From positions 62,001 through 126,000 of the forward strand of contig NZ_JAIQZE010000002.1 of the NCBI RefSeq assembly GCF_020164595.1: a DNA stretch of 64,000 bases, in the 5' to 3' direction. Position 1 is the first letter of the stretch; each line of letters starts with the position of its first letter. Origin of the DNA: Psychroflexus longus. GTDB taxonomy: Bacteria > Bacteroidota > Bacteroidia > Flavobacteriales > Flavobacteriaceae. The notes below the pieces were generated by a model. That model had not been told where the DNA came from, ran no database searches, and saw only the letters and a list, made by a program, of their open reading frames with translations. Shown in pieces: positions 20,901 through 28,436 of this stretch. A program made the position numbers and the translations under genes.

Positions 20901-21007
20901 TCTGCAGGAATATGTTCTGCAAATTCATTTTGTTCAAGCGCTTCTACAAGAGGGCTGTTTTCCTCAAGTTGTTCAGCACTTTTCCAATATTTTTTTTCTG
21001 ATGACAT
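17933..21007 (-). CDS. actB: Alternative Complex III iron-sulfur subunit ActB
   Basis: ActB fuses a molybdopterin-oxidoreductase-like domain that has lost its cofactor with a PsrB-type ferredoxin domain. In 1,024 residues I see a twin-arginine motif (SRRDFLKYVGF) near residue 51 followed by a lipobox-like SLAAC, so the protein is probably Tat-exported and lipid-anchored. The degenerate Mo-bis-MGD-type domain spans about residues 80-740. From about residue 764 there are four cluster-binding motif groups: CTGCGACVIACH, CQHCNHAPCETVCP, CVGTRYCANNCPY and CSMC followed later by CSAAC. These form the electron wire from ActC to the ActA haems. It is 27 bases after actA. Confidence 0.96.
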   Translation of the reverse strand: MSSEKKYWKSAEQLEENSPLVEALEQNEFAEHIPADEFLGDKEKLESSQTSRRDFLKYVGFSTAAASLAACEGPVIKSIPYVVQPERIVPGVADYYATTIADGFDFASILVKTREGRPIKIETNKESNGLSAGKARVHASVLDLYDIKRLQNPQIENRDVTWTEFFSSLETELKANSDKKTYLLTKTFASPSTEKLIKEFQEKYPNVEHVIYDTVSDEAALNAFEAKYGYRALPNYDFSKSEMIVSVGADFLGDWQGGAFDSGYSKSRVPKNGKMSRHVQFEANMTLSGANADKRVPVKPSLQKQIVVEVYNQIVGRVASTNLSDALQSHVDNAITQLKSKPSGAIFVTGLDSVEAQSMALEINEKLSSQVFNIENPRLIRQGKNSEIQTMISEINAGNVGSVMVAGVNPVYSLPNADDFVSALENVDTTVSFSMKKDETAKLCKFIAATPHYLESWGDVRVTKNDFSLMQPTIKPLFNTKQFEDCLLKLNNSSFKYYEYVKDNFKSTFEGISWNQSLHDGSFVYDMDLSKVEETSTIDISAGAKKLLSKSDSEGFELTLYTKTSMGDGRQANNPWLQEMPDPITRTSWDNYVTMSKYDAESLSLVNTNVANGALNGNYVTVAIGDKKLAKLPVIIQPGQAPGSIGVALGYGKTESIQEEMQVGVNAYPLYQNFDVNQTVKVDKVDGVHEFACVQLHHTMMGRKDIVKETSLEIFNTKDKKHWNAVPEVSLNHQEVEVTSPDVDLWDEFDRSIGHHFNLSIDLNACTGCGACVIACHSENNVPVVGKDEIRKSRDMHWLRIDRYYSSEDTIQGDYDKKNDISGLSSAIGTYGDLEVASAEDVQVIFQPVMCQHCNHAPCETVCPVAASAHGRQGQNHMTYNRCVGTRYCANNCPYKVRRFNWFLYNQNDEFDYHMNNDLGRMVLNPDVTVRSRGVMEKCSMCIQMTQKTILDAKREGRVIEDGEFQTACSAACDNGAMVFGDINDKESVVYKKTQDDRMYHLLEYLGTKPNVMYHTKVRNTTEA

Positions 21008-21034
21008 ATTAAACTTTAATTTTCTTTATTGATA

Positions 21035-22360
21035 TTAATAATGACACTTCCCACATTCCAGACCACCCATTTCTGCAGCGGTTAACTGATCAACATCGTA
21101 CTTTTTAGAAAGCTCTTCATGTATTTTTTCGTAGTAGGCGTTACCTTCAACCTTAATGTTGGTTTCTCGGTGACAATTGATACACCAGCCCATAGTTAAA
21201 GGCGCGTATTGTTTTTGAATTTCGTAAGTTTCAACCGGACCGTGACAGGTTTGGCAATCAATTTGGCCAACAGTTACGTGTTGTGCATGGTTGAAGTAAG
21301 CAAAATCCGGAAGATTATGTATACGAATCCATTTCACAGGCTTGGTGTCTCCAGTAAAAGATTGAGTGGAAGTATCCCAGCCCGTAGCTTCGTAAAGCTT
21401 TTGGATTTCAGCGTTGTAATCGACCCCATATTCTTTTTCACCCTCAGCTTGAGTTTCTGGCGCGACTTCAGCAATCTGCTTGTGACAATTCATACAAACA
21501 TTCAAAGAAGGAATACCTGAGTGTTTAGATACTCTTGCGGAAGAGTGACAATATTTACATTCGATTTGGTTTTCACCAGCATGTATTCTATGAGAGTAAT
21601 GTATCGGCTGAATTGGCGCATAACCTTGATCAACACCAACTTGCATTAAAAATCCATATCCACCCCAGGCTACTGCCAGCAATAAAAACACCACTGCCAC
21701 AAGAACTAAAAATTGATTCTCTGCAAATGCTACCCAAATTGGTTTTCCCTTAGGCTTATCAGCTCTTACAGGAATTCCATTAACCTCAGCAAAACGATTT
21801 AAAGTTTTATTGACAAGATATAAGATAACTGAAAGTACAAGCAAGACCACTGCAAGTAACCCGAGTACTATTTCAGTAGAAATACCACCACCACCTTGTG
21901 CATCTGCAGCTGGAGCAGCAGCTACATCGACTTTAGGCTCTGGTTTAGGCATTTCAACATAAGCTAATATGTTATTGATATCTTCTTCACCCAGCTGTGG
22001 GTAAGCATTCATAGCTACTTTATTCCATTCCTCATACAATTGAACAGCTTGTGAATCTCCAGATTTTATCAACTCCTGGCTATTGACAATCCATTTGTAC
22101 AACCAATCCATTTCTCTTCGATCTGTAACCTTGTGTAATGCAGGTCCAGTTGCATTTTTGTAACGCTTATGACAAGCTGCACAAAGAGAATTGAATAACT
22201 CTTTTCCTTTAGCATCATCAGCATTCGCAACTACTTCAGGCACATAATCGCCGTATCCTCCTTCTTCTTCGTCTTGTGCAAATGTTGTAAAGGTGAAAAG
22301 CAAAAGAAACATTAAGAAGAAATGTTTCAAATTTAATGGGCGTTCCATCGTCTTTCTCAT
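21035..22360 (-). CDS. actA: Alternative Complex III multihaem cytochrome c subunit ActA
   Basis: ActA is a membrane-anchored periplasmic cytochrome c. Six CxxCH motifs are present. One (CAACH) is near residue 60 in an N-terminal mono-haem domain, and five (CKYCH, CMNCH, CQTCH, CINCH, CGKCH) lie between about residue 265 and the C-terminus. A signal peptide (LKHFFLMFLLLFTFTTFAQ) and two membrane helices (about 163-184 and 214-236) separate the domains. The mono-haem fusion in front of the usual pentahaem part is typical of Bacteroidota ActA. A second start at 22348 (MERPLN) is possible. It is the first gene of the operon. Confidence 0.95.
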   Translation of the reverse strand: MRKTMERPLNLKHFFLMFLLLFTFTTFAQDEEEGGYGDYVPEVVANADDAKGKELFNSLCAACHKRYKNATGPALHKVTDRREMDWLYKWIVNSQELIKSGDSQAVQLYEEWNKVAMNAYPQLGEEDINNILAYVEMPKPEPKVDVAAAPAADAQGGGGISTEIVLGLLAVVLLVLSVILYLVNKTLNRFAEVNGIPVRADKPKGKPIWVAFAENQFLVLVAVVFLLLAVAWGGYGFLMQVGVDQGYAPIQPIHYSHRIHAGENQIECKYCHSSARVSKHSGIPSLNVCMNCHKQIAEVAPETQAEGEKEYGVDYNAEIQKLYEATGWDTSTQSFTGDTKPVKWIRIHNLPDFAYFNHAQHVTVGQIDCQTCHGPVETYEIQKQYAPLTMGWCINCHRETNIKVEGNAYYEKIHEELSKKYDVDQLTAAEMGGLECGKCHY

Positions 22361-22431
22361 ATGTATTTTATTAATCTTTTTGAATGTGATGCCCGTAAAA
22401 ATATAGGTTTAAGCACCAAAAAAACTGACTA

Positions 22432-22439
22432 CAAAAGTA
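22432..22439 (-). promoter_or_regulatory. Promoter -7 element for the act-cox operon
   Basis: TACTTTTG on the minus strand fits TAnnTTTG 72 bases upstream of the actA ATG. It is the only good match in the 200-base divergent region 22361-22560. No clear -33 was seen. Confidence 0.5.
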
Positions 22440-22536
22440 ATACTTAAAAGACGTTTCTGGAATACCTACATATGTTAAATGGCAATTTATAATCTTTCTA
22501 AATTGGAATTTAAATGCTTTATTTTGCGTTAAACTG

Positions 22537-22544
22537 TACATTTG
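22537..22544 (+). promoter_or_regulatory. Promoter -7 element for the SPOR-domain gene
   Basis: TACATTTG fits TAnnTTTG, 16 bases upstream of the ATG at 22561. It is divergent from the act-cox promoter. Confidence 0.5.
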
Positions 22545-22560
22545 CTTTAAAACCAATGAG

Positions 22561-22941
22561 ATGTTAAAAAATAAAGTTTTTACCTGTTTATTAGTTGTTT
22601 TTTATTTTTCAGTAAATCTATGTGTTGCACAAGATAAATTAAACGCTACTGAACTAAACATGGTAAAAAAATTAATTAAAGAAAAGCATCAATTAGAATC
22701 TAACAACGAGTTAAAAAGCTCTTATAAATTACAAATATTTTCAGGTTCTATAGACGATGCCAAGGACACCAAAGCTAAATTCGAGACTTTAGAATTTGAC
22801 ATAGATTCAAAAATAATTTATCAAACTCCAAATTATAAAGTCTGGGTTGGAAACTACAGAAACAGAATCCAGGCCGATAGAGCTTATGATAAAATAAAAT
22901 CTGAATACCCAAATACGCTTATCATTCGACCTGGAAAATAA
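22561..22941 (+). CDS. Small secreted SPOR-domain protein
   Basis: This 126-residue protein has a signal peptide (VFTCLLVVFYFSVNLCVAQ) and, from about residue 53, a single SPOR domain (YKLQIFSGSIDDAKDTKAKF to the C-terminus, with VWVGNYRNRIQADRAYDKIK). SPOR domains bind denuded septal peptidoglycan strands, so a periplasmic cell-wall role is likely, but there is no catalytic domain. It is transcribed divergently from the act-cox operon and separated from the arsenosugar cluster by 94 bases. Such short stand-alone SPOR proteins are common in flavobacteria and have no assigned function. Confidence 0.9.
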   Translation: MLKNKVFTCLLVVFYFSVNLCVAQDKLNATELNMVKKLIKEKHQLESNNELKSSYKLQIFSGSIDDAKDTKAKFETLEFDIDSKIIYQTPNYKVWVGNYRNRIQADRAYDKIKSEYPNTLIIRPGK

Positions 22942-23035
22942 TCTGAATCTTAAATTTCAGAATAGAGTTAATACATCGAATATAAAATTTAATATATCCT
23001 CATAAGGTTTAATTCGTATTGAAGGCTAGACGACT

Positions 23036-23707
23036 ATGGAAAATAAAACAGGCATATTAATTTTTTCAAGATCGACACTTGCCGAATGCTCTGTCAAAAA
23101 ATTTAATGGTAACCATAGTTTTTTTGAAAGTCAAAAAAAAAGACTTGAAGCCTTATGTGCAAAAACAGGACTTGATGTCATTTGGTTTGGCGAAAAGCAT
23201 CAAAAAGGAAAAAATTTTGGTGAACGGTTCTGCCATTCCATCGCTTCAGTATTTTCAAAAGGTTACGATAGTCTAATCATAATTGGAAATGATTGTCCAC
23301 AATTAAAATTTAATCATCTTCAGTCTAGCATAAAATCTCTCGAGTCTGGAAATGCTTCTCTGGGAAGATGTTTTGATGGTGGATTTTATTTATTGGGTAT
23401 CCAAAAAAAGCACTTCAAATATTCCGAATTTATCAACTTATCATGGAATTCACATAAAGTAAGTAATGAGTTGGTAAAATCACTAAAGCCTAAAGTTGAA
23501 ATAGATTTTCTATCAATTTTTAAAGATGTTGACAATCAAAGTGACTTCCTAAGTTTACTTGATTTCTCAAAGCAACTTTACACTGATGTTATATTGATAT
23601 TAAAAAGAATACTCAAATTCTTCAATATTCATTTTCAAGACCCTACTTTGTTTGTAAAAGAAGGTGTTACTGGCGTCTATTTCAACAAAGCACCTCCGTC
23701 GGTTTAG
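23036..23707 (+). CDS. Divergent DUF2064 protein at the head of the arsenosugar cluster
   Basis: DUF2064 proteins have a CofC/MobA-like nucleotidyltransferase or glycosyltransferase fold and are found beside ArsS radical-SAM genes. In these 223 residues the second half of the fold is clear (IIGNDCPQL near residue 84, GRCFDGGFYLLG near 112). However, the N-terminal nucleotide-binding signature (the PxxGxxKTRL type seen in the paralogue at 26792) is missing and replaced by SRSTLAECSVKK. It may therefore be a non-catalytic or altered-specificity paralogue. The C-terminus ends in VTGVYFNKAPPSV. It is the first gene of a seven-gene plus-strand run. Confidence 0.85.
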   Translation: MENKTGILIFSRSTLAECSVKKFNGNHSFFESQKKRLEALCAKTGLDVIWFGEKHQKGKNFGERFCHSIASVFSKGYDSLIIIGNDCPQLKFNHLQSSIKSLESGNASLGRCFDGGFYLLGIQKKHFKYSEFINLSWNSHKVSNELVKSLKPKVEIDFLSIFKDVDNQSDFLSLLDFSKQLYTDVILILKRILKFFNIHFQDPTLFVKEGVTGVYFNKAPPSV

Positions 23708-23793
23708 AACAAAGTTATTTAAATCAACACTATCTCTATCTTATTCAAAATTATTTAAACCATAGGGTAAGCACCCTTAAAAACTTATTGTAT

Positions 23794-24129
23794 ATGGCAG
23801 ATTCCTATTATGATCCAAAAGACCTAAGAAAATTTCCAAAAATTACAGAATGGAGCGAAGAACTAGGTACAAAATTCTTTGACTACTATGGAAAGGTTTT
23901 TGAAAAAGGAGCGCTTTCCGAACGTGAAAAATCACTGATTGCATTGGCCGTTTCGCATGTGGTGAAATGCCCTTATTGCATAGACGCTTATACACAAGAT
24001 GGATTACAACGCGGTATCACAAAAGAAGAAATGATGGAGGCTGTGCACACAGGAGCAGCTATTGAGTCTGGCGCTACCCTGGTTCATGCTACTCAAATGA
24101 TGAAAAAATACGACAAGTTGAGTCATTAA
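23794..24129 (+). CDS. AhpD-like (carboxymuconolactone decarboxylase family) protein of the arsenosugar cluster
   Basis: This 111-residue protein belongs to the AhpD/CMD fold. The redox pair CPYC (Cys59, Cys62) and a following helix with an AVHTGAAIESGA pattern are conserved, and relatives are known as arsenosugar biosynthesis-associated peroxidase-like proteins. A thiol-redox role, for example reducing an arsenical or protecting the radical-SAM enzyme, is plausible but unproven. The start MADSYYDPKD at 23794 is preferred over 23788, which would add only MY. It is 44 bases upstream of arsS. Confidence 0.88.
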   Translation: MADSYYDPKDLRKFPKITEWSEELGTKFFDYYGKVFEKGALSEREKSLIALAVSHVVKCPYCIDAYTQDGLQRGITKEEMMEAVHTGAAIESGATLVHATQMMKKYDKLSH

Positions 24130-24173
24130 AGTTAAATGCAGAACTCTCAACTTCAAATTTTAAAAATACTGAA

Positions 24174-25226
24174 ATGGCAACTAAATCACTTCTAGCAAGA
24201 AAAAAGTTGATGGCTAAAGCAGAAGAGCAACTTAAATACCTGTCTAATGGGATTTTTAAAGATGAGCTTCCAACCTTTAGGCATCAATTGGAAAAGATTG
24301 ACGATTTTCCACTTAAACCCAAAGCCTTGGAAATTTTACAACTCAATCTTGGATATATGTGCAACCAAGTTTGTGAACATTGCCATGTGGATGCTGGTCC
24401 AGACCGAAAGGAAATTATGACCAAAGAAACCATGCAGCAATGTCTCGAGGTCATCAAAACTACCAAAGCTCATACGCTTGACCTGACGGGTGGTGCTCCA
24501 GAAATGAACCCTAACTTTAGATGGTTTGTAGAGGAAGCCGCTAAACTGGGAGTGAAAGATTTTATTGTGAGATCCAATCTTACCATCATAAGAGCCAATA
24601 AAAAGTACTTCGACTTACCTGAGTTTTTTAAAAAACATAATGTCCATGTCGTCAGTTCAATGCCACACTGGACCAAAGGCAAAACGGACAAACAACGCGG
24701 AAGTGGCGTTTTTGACAAATCGATAAAAGCCTTGCAAGATTTGAATGCCATCAGTTATGGAATGCCTGACTCGCCTTTACAATTGGATCTGGTTTATAAT
24801 CCCTCGGGGGCATTTCTACCTTCCAATCAGGAAGCTTTGGAACAAGACTTCAAAAAAGCTTTAAAAGAAGATTTCGACATTCAATTTAATAGTTTGTTTA
24901 CCATCACCAATTTACCGATTTCAAGATATTTAGATTACCTAATAGCTTCAGATAATTACGAAGACTATATGTATAAACTTGTAGATGCCTACAATCCTGC
25001 AGCGGTTAAGAATGTGATGTGTAGAAATACACTTTCCATAAGTTGGGACGGCTGGCTGTACGATTGCGATTTCAATCAAATGCTGGAAATGAGAGTTAAT
25101 AGTCCTGTACAACACATCAAAGATTACAACGAAGAGCAACTTCAGAATAGATCCATTTGTGTTTCACAGCATTGCTACGGGTGTACTGCTGGCGCAGGCA
25201 GTTCTTGCCAGGGAAGTGTTGTATAA
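24174..25226 (+). CDS. arsS: Arsenosugar biosynthesis radical-SAM protein ArsS
   Basis: ArsS is a radical S-adenosylmethionine enzyme. In cyanobacteria it joins the 5'-deoxyadenosyl group to dimethylarsenite, making the precursor of arsenosugars. The 350 residues contain the [4Fe-4S]-SAM motif CNQVCEHC (Cys63, Cys67, Cys70), a following LDLTGGAPEMNP segment, and the family's Cys-rich C-terminal end with CYGCTAGAGSSCQG. The centre has ISWDGWLYDCDFNQM, as in homologues. It lies 19 bases before arsM, so the substrate-making and substrate-using enzymes are coupled. The family was once annotated as a selenocysteine-associated radical-SAM protein. Confidence 0.93.
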   Translation: MATKSLLARKKLMAKAEEQLKYLSNGIFKDELPTFRHQLEKIDDFPLKPKALEILQLNLGYMCNQVCEHCHVDAGPDRKEIMTKETMQQCLEVIKTTKAHTLDLTGGAPEMNPNFRWFVEEAAKLGVKDFIVRSNLTIIRANKKYFDLPEFFKKHNVHVVSSMPHWTKGKTDKQRGSGVFDKSIKALQDLNAISYGMPDSPLQLDLVYNPSGAFLPSNQEALEQDFKKALKEDFDIQFNSLFTITNLPISRYLDYLIASDNYEDYMYKLVDAYNPAAVKNVMCRNTLSISWDGWLYDCDFNQMLEMRVNSPVQHIKDYNEEQLQNRSICVSQHCYGCTAGAGSSCQGSVV

Positions 25227-25245
25227 CAAACAAATTAAAAAGAAA

Positions 25246-26214
25246 ATGAGTTACTTAGAAACAACTTACAATGTCTATAAAGACGCAGCACTTACCCCAG
25301 ATGTGGGCTTATGTTGCACAACCAATCCTGTATGGGAATTGCCTGGATTGAAGATTCCTAAAATCATGCAGGAAATGAACTATGGCTGTGGAAGCACTGT
25401 TCATGCAAGAGACTTATCCAATAATCCAAAAATGCTTTATGTGGGCGTTGGTGGTGGTATGGAATTATTGCAGTTTGCGTATTTCAATCGCCAAAAAGAT
25501 GGCGTCATCGGTGTTGACATGGTCGATGAAATGCTGGAGGCTTCCAGAAAGAACTTCAAAGAAGCTGAAAAAGTCAATCCATGGTTCGAAAGTGATTTTG
25601 TGGATTTGAAAAAAGGCGATGCGCTCAATTTACCAGTCGCGGATAATAGCATTGATGTAGCTGCACAAAACTGCCTCTTCAACATTTTTAAAGCCGAAGA
25701 ACTTAAAAAAGCTATTAAAGAAATGTACCGCGTACTAAAGCCCAACGGCAAACTGGTGATGAGTGATCCCATTTGTGAGCAGGATATGAATGAGACTTTA
25801 AGAAACGATGACAGGTTGAGAGCCTTGTGCCTAAGCGGAAGTTTGCCATTGGCAGACTATGTCAAAGCACTTACCGATGTTGGCTTTGGTACTATCGAAA
25901 TAAGAGCAAAAAAGCCATACCGCATACTGGACCCTAAACACTATCCAACCGAGGAATTGATTTATATTGAATCTGTAGAAATTGCTGCCATCAAAGATCC
26001 AATGCCAGAAGATGGACCTTGCATTTTTACAGGGAAAGCAGCTATTTACTATGGAGATGAGCCGTTATTTGATGATGATAATGGACACATCTTGCTTAAA
26101 AATCAACCCCTTTCTATTTGTGATAAAACAGCTGCGGCTTTATCAAAATTGAAAAGAGATGATATCTACATAAGCGAATCCACCTTTCATTACGATGGTG
26201 GTGGATGTTGCTAA
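25246..26214 (+). CDS. arsM: Arsenite methyltransferase ArsM (arsenosugar type)
   Basis: This SAM-dependent methyltransferase probably methylates As(III) to dimethylarsenite for ArsS. The start at 25246 (MSYLETTYNVY) gives 322 residues; the reading frame is open further upstream but that part overlaps arsS. Visible are the paired Cys23-Cys24 in LCCTTNPVWELPG, glycine-rich SAM loop YVGVGGGMELLQ near residue 65, Cys143 in NCLFNIF, Cys177 in DPICEQD, and the C-terminal metal-binding-like tail DGGGCC. These are typical of the ArsM group found with ArsS. There is no arsR, arsenite pump or arsenate reductase nearby. Confidence 0.92.
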   Translation: MSYLETTYNVYKDAALTPDVGLCCTTNPVWELPGLKIPKIMQEMNYGCGSTVHARDLSNNPKMLYVGVGGGMELLQFAYFNRQKDGVIGVDMVDEMLEASRKNFKEAEKVNPWFESDFVDLKKGDALNLPVADNSIDVAAQNCLFNIFKAEELKKAIKEMYRVLKPNGKLVMSDPICEQDMNETLRNDDRLRALCLSGSLPLADYVKALTDVGFGTIEIRAKKPYRILDPKHYPTEELIYIESVEIAAIKDPMPEDGPCIFTGKAAIYYGDEPLFDDDNGHILLKNQPLSICDKTAAALSKLKRDDIYISESTFHYDGGGCC

Positions 26215-26294
26215 AGAAACCAATAAATTTAGGTTTTACTAAAAACGAGTCTCTACCTTTGTTGAAATAAAATAGGCTTCTGAAGCTGATTATC

Positions 26295-26792
26295 ATGAAT
26301 TTAAAATTTAGTTTATTTTTAATTGTATCTCCGTTAATTGGTTTTGCTCAAAGCAAAATGGACGATGCCATCAAGGAATACAATTCTAATTCAGTAGAGT
26401 ACATTAGTGTAGAAGACTTGATACAGCTGAAAAATTCAAACGCCAACATCAAACTTTTAGACACGAGAGAAGCTTCAGAATATAGTATAAGTCATATTCA
26501 AGATGCCGTTTATGCTGGATATGATGATTTTAAATTAAAATCAATAGTAGATAAAATCAATACCAAAGATACCATTGTGGTCTATTGTTCGATTGGTGTA
26601 CGTTCGGAAGATATTGGAGAACGCCTACAAAAAGCAGGATATAAAAACGTTTTCAACCTCTACGGCGGAATTTTTGATTGGGTAAATAACGATCAAAAAG
26701 TCTACGGTCACGAGGGAAAACTAACCAGTAAAGTTCATGCCTACGACAGATTTTGGGGTAATTACTTAGAAAAAGGGCAAAAAGTATATTAA
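26295..26792 (+). CDS. Secreted rhodanese-like protein of the arsenosugar cluster
   Basis: This 165-residue protein has a signal peptide (KFSLFLIVSPLIGFAQ) and one rhodanese domain (about residues 45-140). The catalytic-loop cysteine is Cys98 in VYCSIGVRS, and the motif LLDTREASEYSISHI is at the domain start. Rhodaneses transfer sulfane sulfur or bind oxyanions such as arsenate. The periplasmic location suggests a role away from the cytoplasmic ArsM/ArsS steps. Its last base overlaps the ATG of the next gene, so the two are translationally coupled. Confidence 0.9.
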   Translation: MNLKFSLFLIVSPLIGFAQSKMDDAIKEYNSNSVEYISVEDLIQLKNSNANIKLLDTREASEYSISHIQDAVYAGYDDFKLKSIVDKINTKDTIVVYCSIGVRSEDIGERLQKAGYKNVFNLYGGIFDWVNNDQKVYGHEGKLTSKVHAYDRFWGNYLEKGQKVY

Positions 26793-27415
26793 TGGATAGG
26801 TTGGTTATAGTTTTTGCAAAGAATCCTGAACTTGGAAAGTGTAAAACACGTTTGGCCAAAAGCATTGGGAATGAAAAAGCTTTAGAGGTTTACAAAGAAT
26901 TGATCAAACACACGGCTAAAACAATCAGCAACGTTAGCGCCAGTCGGGCAATATTTTATTCAAAAGAAATTCAAAAAAATGACTTCTGGGACGATTCTCT
27001 ATTTCATAAACTAGTACAGAGCGGTGGTCATCTTGGCGAAAAAATGCAAGCTGCTTTTGAGTGGGGTTTTGCTCAAGGTTATTCTAAAATTTGTATTGTT
27101 GGCAGTGATTTATTTGAACTGGAAGCCTCAGATCTCGATAAGGCTTTTCAAAAATTAGAACAAAATGATCTGGTTTTTGGACCTGCCAACGATGGCGGTT
27201 ATTATCTGATGGGTATGTCTGCATTATATAAAGAAGCCTTTTTAGAAAAAGCCTGGAGTACCGAAACCGTCCTTGAGCAAACTCTGAAAGATTTAAAGAA
27301 TCAAAACATCAGGCTTCTGGAAACCAAAACCGATATTGACATTGTAGAAGATTTGGTGAAACATCCGGAATTTCATCGTTTAATACCACATCGGATTTTA
27401 AAAAAACTAACATAA
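26792..27415 (+). CDS. DUF2064 glycosyltransferase-like protein (CofC-like) of the arsenosugar cluster
   Basis: This is a 207-residue DUF2064 protein with an intact N-terminal nucleotide-binding signature (FAKNPELGKCKTRLAKSIG), a metal-binding-like GSDLFEL and the family hallmark FGPANDGGYYLMGM. Families of this kind next to ArsS are named arsenosugar biosynthesis glycosyltransferases, although the reaction is not shown. It is the canonical paralogue of the divergent protein at 23036-23707. It overlaps the rhodanese gene by one base and is 3 bases before the nucleoside phosphorylase. Confidence 0.9.
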   Translation: MDRLVIVFAKNPELGKCKTRLAKSIGNEKALEVYKELIKHTAKTISNVSASRAIFYSKEIQKNDFWDDSLFHKLVQSGGHLGEKMQAAFEWGFAQGYSKICIVGSDLFELEASDLDKAFQKLEQNDLVFGPANDGGYYLMGMSALYKEAFLEKAWSTETVLEQTLKDLKNQNIRLLETKTDIDIVEDLVKHPEFHRLIPHRILKKLT

Positions 27416-27418
27416 CTT

Positions 27419-28231
27419 ATGAAAGACAGACTAGAAAAAACTGTAAGCTACCTTGAAAAAAAAGGATTTGAAAATCCTGAAATCGGGATCATTCTCGGCA
27501 CTGGCCTTGGAAAACTGATTGACCAAATAGATATTGAAAAAGAAATAAGTTACAACCACATCCCACACTTCCCGACAGCCACGGTGGAATTTCACCAGGG
27601 TAAATTTATTTTTGGCAGCTTGGGTGGCAAAAAAGTAGTTGTAATGCAGGGCCGTTTCCACTTTTACGAAGGCTACTCCCTACAAGACATTACCTACCCG
27701 GTGAGGATCATGAAGGAATTAGGCATCCAGAAACTTTTGGTGTCCAATGCCGCTGGCGGGATCAACAAAACATACAAAAAAGGCGATTTGATGCTTATCG
27801 ATGACCACATCAATCTGCAGGGTGGCTCACCATTAGCCTTCAAAGGCGTTTCACAATTTGGCGAGCGTTTTGTCGACATGTTGGCGCCTTACGATAATGA
27901 GATGAATACACAATTCAAAGCCATAGCGAAAGAACATGATATCACCCTTCACGAAGGCGTCTACGCTTCTGTTGTGGGACCTCAATTGGAAACTCGCGCG
28001 GAATATCGCTATCTCGGCATCATTGGAGCAGATGCAGTGGGAATGAGCACAGTGCCAGAAGTTATCGTTGCCAATCACCTAAAGTTGCCAGTTTCGGCCA
28101 TTTCGGTTTTAACCGACGAGTGTGATCCCGATAATTTACAACCTGTGAATGTCGAAGAAATCATCGCTGTGGCCAGTAAAGCAGAACCCAAACTCGTACA
28201 GCTTTTTAAAAGCCTTATAAAAAATATGTAG
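27419..28231 (+). CDS. Purine nucleoside phosphorylase (inosine/guanosine type)
   Basis: PNP cleaves a purine nucleoside with phosphate to the base and ribose-1-phosphate. The 270 residues match the trimeric PunA type: GTGLGKL near the N-terminus, the phosphate-site HFPTATVEFHQGK, QGRFHFYEGY, SNAAGGINKTYKKGDL, and the base-binding segment VGMSTVPEVIVANH. It is 3 bases after the DUF2064 gene and closes the arsenosugar run. In that setting it could release adenine from the adenosyl-arsenical made by ArsS, but PunA-type enzymes usually prefer 6-oxopurines, so ordinary purine salvage is just as possible. Confidence 0.93.
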   Translation: MKDRLEKTVSYLEKKGFENPEIGIILGTGLGKLIDQIDIEKEISYNHIPHFPTATVEFHQGKFIFGSLGGKKVVVMQGRFHFYEGYSLQDITYPVRIMKELGIQKLLVSNAAGGINKTYKKGDLMLIDDHINLQGGSPLAFKGVSQFGERFVDMLAPYDNEMNTQFKAIAKEHDITLHEGVYASVVGPQLETRAEYRYLGIIGADAVGMSTVPEVIVANHLKLPVSAISVLTDECDPDNLQPVNVEEIIAVASKAEPKLVQLFKSLIKNM

Positions 28232-28377
28232 GGCGTTTTCGGGCTTTTCGCTACAAGTCCACCTGTGGTTTTGGAGAGTTTTAAAGCTATAAAAAAAGCT
28301 TCTTTGCAGTCGCTTTTTTATAGTTACATCTCTATTCCAAAACCACAGTGCGGGCTTTCCACTTCAATCCCTAACGC
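28231..28377. repeat. Dispersed hairpin repeat, family 1, copy 1
   Basis: This 147-base intergenic element overlaps the last base of the PNP stop codon. It shares blocks in the same order with 40496-40680: GGGCGTT, a TCGGGCT-like block, AAAGCTATAAAAA, AGCTTC...AGTCGCTT, and GGGCTTTCCACTTC followed by ATCCCTAAC. The middle is variable but self-complementary: CTGTGGTTTTGGA pairs with TCCAAAACCACAG, and CTATAAAAAAAGC pairs with GCTTTTTTATAG. The outer ends are weakly complementary (GCGTT with AACGC). Confidence 0.8.
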
Positions 28378-28387
28378 AAATTTTAAG

Positions 28388-28416
28388 TTTGATTGATCAA
28401 TAAAGTTTTAAGTTTG
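28388..28416 (+). promoter_or_regulatory. Promoter for the PagL-like gene
   Basis: TTTG (28388-28391), a 17-base spacer and TAAGTTTG (28409-28416) resemble the Bacteroidota -33/-7 pair, 20 bases upstream of the ATG at 28437. Confidence 0.5.
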
Positions 28417-28436
28417 CAGCAACCAATTTAATAGTA

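Noticed and set aside
22942-23035. Riboswitch in front of the arsenosugar cluster
   Set aside because: The 94-base gap has only a weak TCTGAA/TTCAGA pair and no recognised riboswitch core.
25159-25245. Longer arsM start within the arsS gene
   Set aside because: The extra 29 residues are out-of-frame arsS sequence and do not resemble ArsM. The ATG at 25246 matches the family start.
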